This document shows, in pieces, positions 56,601 through 64,000 of a stretch of 64,000 nt of DNA (position 1 is the stretch's first letter; each line of letters opens with the position of its first letter). A program made the translations under genes and the position numbers. The notes beneath the pieces are model-generated. The model was given only the letters and a program-made list of their open reading frames with translations. It was not told the origin of the DNA and ran no database searches. Location of the stretch: assembly GCA_037576215.1 (NCBI GenBank), contig JBANDB010000005.1, positions 5,828,001 to 5,892,000 of the forward strand. Direction: 5' to 3'. Source of the DNA: Armillaria gallica (taxonomy: Eukaryota; Basidiomycota; Agaricomycetes; Agaricales; Physalacriaceae).

Positions 56601-57405
56601 AGATAACAGCAACTCCACTGCCCAGGAAACAGAAGTCCGTGCTGATTATTCCACAAAGGCATCTCTGCATGGAGGTCGTAGTAAGGCCAGAGGCTCATGG
56701 AGGTTGGAGGATTTGGAATCATGGGAAAAAAATGATCCTGCATTCACAGACCTCTGCCAGAGGCTATCAACATACATGATTAAAGTCTTTGAAGACCATC
56801 CAGAGGAGATCCCCATGTGGAACAATGAGAAGGTTGTATTCACTGTGTTTCAACCATATGATAAAGTGAGTTCATTATATCTTTTGAGAAGCTCATTAAT
56901 GATGGGACATACAGGTTCAATTGTATGGCTTACTGAAGACATATTACTGAAGCACCGTTGACTGGAAGGCAACAGCTGATTACCTTCGATGCAGTCTGAA
57001 CTTCTATAATTACCCCCGATACGACTGTGTCCTAATTAATGCGGTAGAAGGCTTGTATTTTGCCCAGCTCATTCTCCTGTTCGAGTGCAAGATAGAGGAT
57101 AAAGCCTTTCCGATTGCACTAGTGCATCCATTCAGCGAGCCTGTTAGTAAAGGAGGAGGTCAAGGCACCTTGGACGCAAATCTTGGATTTTACAGGGTTC
57201 GGGCAGCAAAAAGACGTTCATCAGTCTTCATTTCCACTTACTCAATTATTCGAGGTGCATTACTGGTGGAGGATTTTGGTTACAAGACCAACAATGGCCC
57301 CGATGCCATGAAGGAGTATTTGGTTGTTGATGTTATCGATGCAGACATGTTTCTTCACATGAAAACACTGTCATACATTGGTCAACAGGGTCAACGATGG
57401 TGACA
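53640..57405 (+). pseudogene. Plavaka-like transposase gene, decayed
   Basis: The N-terminal exon encodes a Cys/His finger (CHFCFKMF...HERTCHKF, about 53675-53740). Downstream exons include LWQWALDLIQDP near 54600, the family hallmark DKTRLSSFGTAQGYPVV near 54850-54900, FKREVWHTALNHIL near 55083, CTICLVPDDEQY near 55340, LSFDQLHAFHDGLFGKHLRG near 55595-55655, and PKIHLLKHM near 56215. A C-terminal module reads FPIALVHPF, LGFYRVRA and GALLVEDFGYKT, ending near 57403. Plausible introns include 54754-54803 and 54984-55036. An Asp/Asn-rich low-complexity stretch spans 56500-56640. At least four in-frame TGA codons (about 55063, 55578, 56084 and 56959) interrupt conserved segments, so it is inactive. 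Such proteins move basidiomycete DNA transposons. Confidence 0.7.
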
Positions 57406-57515
57406 GTAGATACACAAATAATAAACATGCTGTCAATCACAAGAAATATTCATCCTAGAAAGATGAATGAGAACTGCTTTAGAAGTGGGGAAAAAGCACG
57501 AACTTACCAAAACAC

Positions 57516-59407
57516 CTACTCATACTGCACAAGATCAAAAACTATACCAGGCCTATCTGTATGCATCTGTTCATGGACTTCTGGAGTGAATGAGGTTTGA
57601 GGATGATGCATAAGATGGCATGGAATAACAGGTGCATGCCCAAAAAAGCAAAAGAATGATTCAACATAAAACTTCACCATTTCTCTCTCCAACATCAGAA
57701 ATTCTTCCTCTGTATACCCATTTCTCTTGTCCATCAGCGGCTGAGGACAGTCTCTCCAACTTCTCATGGTGTTCATCAATGCAAAGACATATGGAGCTCA
57801 CTGTTTCCAAGAAGGGTGACCCAGTCCATGGTTTGCACTGCCAATGTCTACAGAGACAAAAGGCATTGTTTTGCCATATGGGATGGAACGCAACAGCAGA
57901 TGTAGATTCCCTCCATTTTGGGCTGCTTGGGTGTCTAAGGCCACCATCTCAAATTGGAAATTGAGCTCAGCCAGCTCCCACAGGACTTCCTGATGATCAT
58001 TATCGCTCAATGTTGAATTCTCCTCCCCATTCCAGAACACTGGTCCCGACAAATTGAAATCGGTGCTGATCTTCATCTCCCCGTTGCAACCTGCTAAGAA
58101 ATCCACTGCTTGATCTTGACGTTTCCGAGACTTTGTTGGCAAGTTTGACAGGTGTTCATGATGCTTCTTTGTCAGCCAGTCAATGTTTAGAACAGTGTGC
58201 CATGCTTGGTGGGGTAGGGGTTGAGCTGAATATGCAGTACATGAGACACGGGCCAGTAGTGAAGGCCGTAGACGAAGCCATGCCTGCATGATGGTGTGCA
58301 TTTTTATGTTGCTTTGAGTATTTACAAAGATGTTGGGGTGGGGAAAAATGTAGCCATTGGCCTCTCCAATCCTTGCCTCTGGATGACAATGTGATTTGTC
58401 AGTGCTGGTTGTCTCAACAGCAGTTCTCCAGACCAGAACAGGGACAGGAAGTAGAGCATGTGCAGGCACCGTCAATGACGCTACTCCTAAGTTACCGTGT
58501 TGTTTCTCTTGCCAAGAGGCTGCAGTATCTGTAAAAGAGGATAAGTGTCCATACTACAAACCAAAGAGGTGTACATACAGGGCTGATAACGATGAGACAT
58601 TGATGATTCCAGCAAGGGTGGATTTTTGTGAGCTTCTCCTGGAAGCAGAGAGAAAGGATCAGGAAGCTTCAGGTGGCTTCTGGTAAAGGCTTGAATTGCA
58701 TGGTACTTTGCTACCTGTGTTGCTGAACCAGTGAAAACACTTCGAAGCTTCAAACATGGGGCATCAAAGTTCAGATGGTAACGAGGATCAATAGGGTGAT
58801 CTAAGGAGTTGATGCGGGTGAAAGGCAGTTGCTCTAACTTCTTCAACACCCAAACTGGCACTCGTGCCTTGAAGAATTCTTGGACAACAATTGCATCAGA
58901 GGTGAAGACACCAATGAGGTTGGGTTCAGCACCAGTCTCCACAGACATGTTAGAATTGCTCTGCATACGAGGATGGAAGACGGTGATATATTTGATGAGG
59001 GCATATAGTTTGATTGCCATGCACTGGGTCTCTGCTACAGTAAGACATAACCAATCAAAAACGAAGGGAAGAGATTCAATGGAGTTCAGCAACATGGAGA
59101 GTGCAATACGATTATCCTGAACGAGAGATGAAGAGGCCCCCCATTCTTGTGTCTCTGACATATTAATGACCTTTTGGCATGCAGCCTGTAAACGGGAAAA
59201 TGAAGGACCCGATAGAATCCCAAGGCCACTGACTAAGGAAGTACTATTGAGCGTACTGAAGTCTCGATGTGAAGGAGTGTTGTATAGGGGGTAAAATGGA
59301 TCGCTTTTACTGATGGGGCATTTATGAATGCATGCTAGCCAACAGTGTGACCTGAGATAGAATTGGGGCCAGGAGAGTGGGTCATCATCACCATAGTGGA
59401 AATCCAC
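57516..59407 (-). pseudogene. Large uncharacterised Agaricomycete-type protein, probably broken
   Basis: Minus-strand frames 59407-58487 (306 codons), 58475-57798 (225 codons) and 57779-57516 look like consecutive parts of one protein. Segment 1 has VPVWVLKKLEQLPFTRINSL and an AKYHAIQAFTRSHLKLPDPF-type end. Segment 2 has GYIFPHPNIFVNTQSN, WLRLRPSLLARVS and LWELAELNFQFEMVALD. An intron with donor 'gtgagctcc' and acceptor 'tgtcctcag' (about 57801-57743) leads to segment 3 with MVKFYVESFFCFFGHAP. From memory, this order is found in a family of uncharacterised Agaricomycete proteins that often sit near repeats. Segments 1 and 2 are in different frames with stops between them, and no clean intron solves it. 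Function unknown. Confidence 0.5.
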
Positions 59408-60476
59408 TCACATGAACATCTCTCTGTTATGACCTAGGGGGGGCTGGTACAACTCCATGGCATTTGGAGTGAGTATGAACCACTCTGGTGATAGGACAGC
59501 TCCGTGCTTTCCGTCTAGAGGACCAACAGCTGAAAAGTGAGATAATTGATTAGATATTCTTCCCTGAAACATTTAGAACATACAAAGGTCTGGCTGCTTC
59601 TTGTGCAGAATAAGATTAGGATTCTTTTGAAGGGTTTCATATGAAAATTGGTTCTCCATGATGCTTGAGATAGATCTAGGCAGTGAATGAAGAATTACTG
59701 AACAGGGCAGTGACACCCAGGTATGTACTTGTAGGGCGCAAGTCAAATTTACTGGTTGGGTAGGTGTGTCCAGGGATAGCCTCATCTAAACTGTCCAGGA
59801 GCCGACGTTTCGTCTATGCTCTAAACTTGAGGGAGGGAAAAGCACCAACATAAGTCGTCTAAGTGCTTGGGCAGTGACGTTTCATCTAACTGCAGATTGT
59901 AAATCATGTCCTTGATGATATAGAAAGAGAGTGAGCATGGAGCAAGGTGTCAGAGGGAGAACTCAGCAGCAACAAAGTGGAACGACTTGAAGGAGGGAAC
60001 TGGTGCGACGCGATCTATATCAAGCATGTGGATATCAATGATTATGTAACACTTGGTTCTGTGGTCCGGTTCTGCTACCACCTACCATGGGTTAGATGCT
60101 TCGTCACCCATTTTGACTGTATAGACGATATCGTCTACAGTTCCATGCAATGGCATTGTGTAGATGTTCTATCCACAGGTCATTTCTGTCTTTGCCTGTC
60201 TAGACAATATCATCAACAGCCTTTTGAATCTTGCTCATCAGGGATAGATTCATGCAGGCAGAGGTAAGGCTTCCTTATGTGTCAAAGCTACCACAGTCTA
60301 CTAACGAATTATTGACAGTCTAGAATGTACTCAAAGATTTGGCAGACGAGTGCGAGGTACATGTACTAATATCTTACGATGCCTCACTTTTCTTAGCATT
60401 CTCCCAGACCACACAATGATCACCTCTTCCTCAGAGATACAACTGCTTTCTCCCCCCCTACTCAACTGCTTGCACA
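59408..60476. other. No gene recognised
   Basis: Contains a 70-codon minus-strand frame (59785-59573) and a 106-codon plus-strand frame (59947-60267), neither with a motif. A possible intron (donor 'ggtaaggcttcc' near 60264, acceptor 'attgacag' near 60319) follows the plus-strand frame. The N-terminal half expected for a phospholipase D was not found here. Confidence 0.3.
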
Positions 60477-62021
60477 GTGCACATGGTAGTATGCAACATG
60501 GCCCTACATGACCCAACATGGCTCACCCCAGAACTTTACCTCCATCGTCCCCCTGCAGACTACCCGGAATATCGTCTTGATTGCTTGCTAAAGCGCATGG
60601 CAGAGCAGGGGGTCAAGATCTATGTCATCGTATACAAAGAAGTCATGCAGATGATGGCTATGGGCTCTTGGCACACCAAACATATGCTCGATGATCTTCA
60701 CCCCAATATCAACTGCCTGCGCCACCCAGATCACATTGGTTCCAAGGATAGCGTCCAGTTCTGGTCCTACCACGAAAAAGTTGTTGTGGTCGACAATCAT
60801 TTTGCGTGTATCGGGGGTCTTGATTTATGTTTTGGGCAGTGGGACATGCATAATCACCCTCTCGCAGATGTGCACCCAACAGATTTTAGTCAGACCCTGT
60901 TCCCCAGCCAGGATTACAATAATGTGCGGATCATGGACTTCAAAGATGTGGGGTGGTACGCAAGTAACACACTTTTGATCTTGGAGGGCACGAGGATGCC
61001 TTGGCACGATGTAGGTTCTCCATCTCATCGTAATGTGCAGAGTGTTTGATGAGTTCGTTATAGGTACATATGTCCTTGACTGGACCTGTGGTGTTGGATA
61101 TCGTTCAGCACTTCATTGAGAGGTGGAATGAAATCAAGAAGTGCAAGGTGAGTAGCTTCTATACTTCTCAGTAATACTCCCGTTTTGACAACCATTCTTA
61201 TTTTTAGTATCGTGACAAAACGTACAAGATCCTTCAATAATTATTATTTTCCTTCTGCTAACTTTGTTCAAGGGACATTGACTGGCTCTCCTTACTCCAC
61301 AATGTCAACACAGCTGAAGCTGTTGCTCGTAAGGGTGTTCGTTATTCTGCTGTAGTCATCTTTGTTAACATTTGACAGGCCACCCTCACCGTAAACATTG
61401 GGCAGAGGTGGGATGCAAGTACCATCAGAGATGGCACCACCATGTGCATGGTGATGGGGAAGAAGAAAATGAGGAAGAACTAGGATATGAAAGGCCAGCC
61501 ACACCATCATGCCGAGTCCAGGTTGTATGCAGTGTCTCAGACTAGAGCCATGGTGTTTTGACAGCACAGTATCCAAAACGCCTGTGAGTGCATATTTTAT
61601 ATACAGTATCTTGGCCAATGTTGACATCCCTTCAGATATCCAGTTGATCCTCAAGGCGAATCACTTCATCTACATTGAGAATCAATTCTTGTGAGTATTT
61701 TTCTGTTTGTCCTTTATCTGCAGGCCAGCCATAACAGTATTCTCTAGTATTTCTGCTACTAAGGCAGGTGGTGCAGTTGTTAATCTCATCAGGAAGGCTC
61801 TAGTCGAGCGTATTGTCAGAGCAGCGCAAGAGGGTAAGAAGTTCCAGGTGATCATCTGTATCCCCGAGCTCCCAGGATTCGCAGGCAATGTCAAAGATGA
61901 GAGTTCGTTGAAGACCATTATGGCCGGCCAATACGGCACCATGAACCATGGTGGCAGCAGTATCCATGAGGAGATAAGGAAGGCTGGATACGAACTGTGG
62001 GTTCCAATCATCCTCTCTTAA
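60477..62021 (+). pseudogene. Phospholipase D (PLD1/Spo14-like) fragment, first HKD only
   Basis: PLD hydrolyses phosphatidylcholine to phosphatidic acid and needs two HxKxxxxD motifs. Here the sequence joins the family at WLTPELYLHRPP. It runs through EQGVKIYVIVYKEV and the first catalytic motif HEKVVVVD (from about 60771), then IGGLDLCFGQWD, MDFKDV and RMPWHDV. Introns at 61011-61063 and 61148-61207 fit the reading HMSLTGPVVLDIVQHF. Later exons give NHFIYIENQF (about 61663-61690), then KFQVIICIPELPGFAG and QYGTMNHGG. A TAG interrupts CSVSD-stop-SHGVLT near 61542. After about 62000 similarity stops, and the second HKD is not found. The N-terminal region upstream of WLTPEL is also missing. 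Non-functional fragment, or a badly eroded gene. Confidence 0.72.
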
Positions 62022-64000
62022 TCAGCGGCGTCAATAATTTTTGGATCCAGCTCGCTAACACATAGGTGGTTCAATTGATAAGACTTATACGCCGCGTGAC
62101 TGCTACCTAGCCATTCAAGTAGCTCACCAGAAGTTGTCAGTGTTATTAGTATGCAAGGTATGCGATATCTCCCTAGTCCATTTTCTGGCTGACGCTGTTT
62201 TCATTGGAAGGCAAGATCGGTACGACATTGAGTCGATGGCCAGCGATATGGCCAGATACGAGTTATTAGGTGCTTGGAACATGTTTTTTCAAGGTGAGAC
62301 CTTCCAGTCACGACACCCAAGACTACACTAACAGAAGTCTTCATCCAGTCTCGAACTTTGGGGCCATGGTTTGTAGCATACGCTTCCACCCACTATCAAT
62401 CCCTCAACTGTTTCTGGCGGGTGAATGGGTTTGTGTGGAGATGAAAACAAAGGTAACAATTTTCCCACTGATTGCTAAAAAGGTTTGCTAACAAATTCTT
62501 GACTGGCTAGTTCCACCTGCTCTGTCCATTACCGAGTCCGGATCCATGTGGGAAGCCAGAGACAGTGTGGAGGGAGATGGACGTGCAAGAGACAGATGAA
62601 AGCAAGATGCTTTGACTGTTTCTCAAGCATGGTGTTTAATGTGATGGTGGGCATGTATAAGGTAAGTCTTCCTTATCTCAATCCTCCAGCAGTTCACTAA
62701 CAATAGTCTAGTATTGCACTCAACACTACCACACTCACCATTGACACTGAAGTTCGATGTGCTCACAGGAAGCTGGAATGGTATGCAGAGGGAGATAGCC
62801 AGACAATAATAAACGCTGGTGGTAAGCAGACTCGACTGAGATCCTCATTACACCACTAACAACTTTTGCAGGTCAACGATGTTAATTCAACACTTGTCTC
62901 CTCACCAACTTGACTCGCTGACTATGCTCGACCTCGGGTCGATGGACTCGATCTATCATGCATCAGGTAAGTGTTTCAATAATTTCTATTGAATCAAACT
63001 AATGACTTTACTACAGAGGACAGCGCACATGGAGAGGAGAGAGTGTGGAGAGAAGGAACACTACTACGTCCATGACTTGCATGCCATTCGTCAGTAAGTT
63101 AGTGCACATGTATGGTATCTAGCTAACAAGTCTTTAGATGGGTTTCAACTCCTTACACAACCATCTCTTTTTCCAGGCTTGTCAATCATCACAGCAGAAT
63201 TGGCTTGTCCATGATGGTCATTGCAGACAGGGCAGTATATACCTGGGTGATGACATGTTCATGGACTTGATGGGATACAAGCCAGGATCAACATCCACCT
63301 ACCCTGTCCAATGTCAGCTGCAAAAGCTCTGAACTAGTGACTCTGCTACCACAACTTCGCTCACCTCTTTGTTAGTCAGATATCTCTCAAGGAACGAGTC
63401 TTGGAATCAAGAAGCTGACGATGTGTTGAACAGGCCTGCCATCTCCCAGCACAATGACAGCACAAACACCATGCAGGTGAGCGCTTAGAATGCGACATAC
63501 CTGGACAACCTGACCCTTCCTGGTTCGCAAAGTAAGTGAGGCAATGTCGAGACTATCAAAGGCACTAGGTGAGTTCTCTCATACACTGTGTGATGCCTAC
63601 ATCCTCATCTTCCTCAGACAGCACTGCCGGCAATGCGTGACTCACCTTTTGTGTGGGTCCCCAAAGCAAGCATCAAGCCTCCATGGAACGGAATTCACGA
63701 CGAAGAGCATGGTGGATCCACTTTCTCCCCACCCGCATGCAGAGGGCTCACCTTTCCCACAGATCTCTCCTTCGACCAATGCGGCTTCAAGATCTTGATC
63801 TTATGTCATCAAGCATGACGAGAGGCCACAGGGTGGAATGGCACATACCATTATGAAGCGGTACAAGGAACTGGGCCTGCTTGCCAGGGTATAGAGAACA
63901 TGCCTGCACTGGATTTGACTCCAAGATTTTGTGAGTGTGATATTCAAAAATCCATTGTTTCGTCACTCACTGTTCCTGTCTCAGAAAAGTCAAACGAGCT
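62022..64000 (+). other. Unresolved; possible exons of an unknown spliced gene
   Basis: Short open pieces separated by plausible introns include DKTYTPRDCYLAIQVAHQKL near 62080, RYDIESMASDMARYELLGAW near 62218-62277, FGAMVCSIRFHPLSIPQLFL near 62359, and FHLLCPLPSPDPCGKPETVW near 62512-62570. Near the right edge a frame at 63633-63818 reads VWVPKASIKPPWNGIHDE. None matched a family I recognise, and no join could be proven. They might form one gene with the edge truncated. Confidence 0.25.

Noticed and set aside
56389..56779. ORFs on both strands over the low-complexity region
   Set aside because: They are alternative frames of the Asp/Asn-rich repeat inside the Plavaka-like gene.
1..64000. 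CRISPR arrays, bacterial operons, riboswitches, rRNA genes
   Set aside because: The window is intron-rich fungal nuclear sequence; no regularly spaced short repeats, operon layout or rRNA signature was seen.

Overview
The window looks like nuclear DNA of a mushroom-forming basidiomycete (Agaricomycetes). Nearly every gene is cut by GT-AG introns of about 48-64 nt. The recognisable families are typical of that group: fungal NLR/STAND proteins, a TRI5-type terpene synthase, a Plavaka-like DNA transposon, and a phospholipase D of the kind seen in Agaricomycetes. The region is accessory, repeat-rich and heavily duplicated. No ribosomal RNA, bona fide tRNA or CRISPR array was seen. All family assignments come from motif recognition by eye.

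Layout. (1) 0-6 kb: a fragment of an NLR gene at the left edge, then NLR1 (about 1.77-5.78 kb), with a NACHT NTPase and a WD40-like tail and one 2-nt frameshift. (2) 6-18.3 kb: weak minus-strand exons, copies of an unrecognised spliced repeat family (called R1 here) in both orientations, two orphan 3' tails of a terpene synthase (12.3 and 13.3-13.6 kb), and an apparently intact five-exon TRI5-like terpene synthase (14.84-16.01 kb). (3) 18.7-46.6 kb: a direct tandem segmental duplication, D1 (about 18.7-31.45 kb) and D2 (about 32.3-46.62 kb). Each unit carries, in the same order, a 101-aa ORF, minus-strand family R2, family R1, R2 again, an NLR gene, an R1 fragment and R2. NLR2 in D1 is open over eight exons (1014 aa). 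NLR3 in D2 has a nonsense codon. D2 also carries a 1.42-kb inverted-repeat element absent from D1. (4) 46.9-48.95 kb: a decayed second terpene synthase, with a small element in one intron. (5) 49-53 kb: broken minus-strand ORFs split by an LTR-like stretch that contains 15 ACTAGT hexamers. (6) 53.6-59.4 kb: a decayed Plavaka-type transposase on the plus strand and a large uncharacterised protein on the minus strand. (7) 60.5-62.0 kb: a broken phospholipase D. The last 2 kb are unresolved.

How it fits together. The plausible functional core is a small cluster of NLR-type signal-transducing NTPases. Three paralogues share a C2-like/Goodbye-like N-terminus and a NACHT, but one ends in WD40-like repeats while two end in the domain that normally follows caspases in Agaricomycete proteins. 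Nothing shows that the terpene synthase works with the NLRs; they share a repeat-driven neighbourhood. Most differences inspected between D1 and D2 are CpG in D1 and TpG or CpA in D2. Several stop codons on the right side fit the same decay. This suggests cytosine methylation and deamination of the right-hand part, while D1 stayed comparatively intact.
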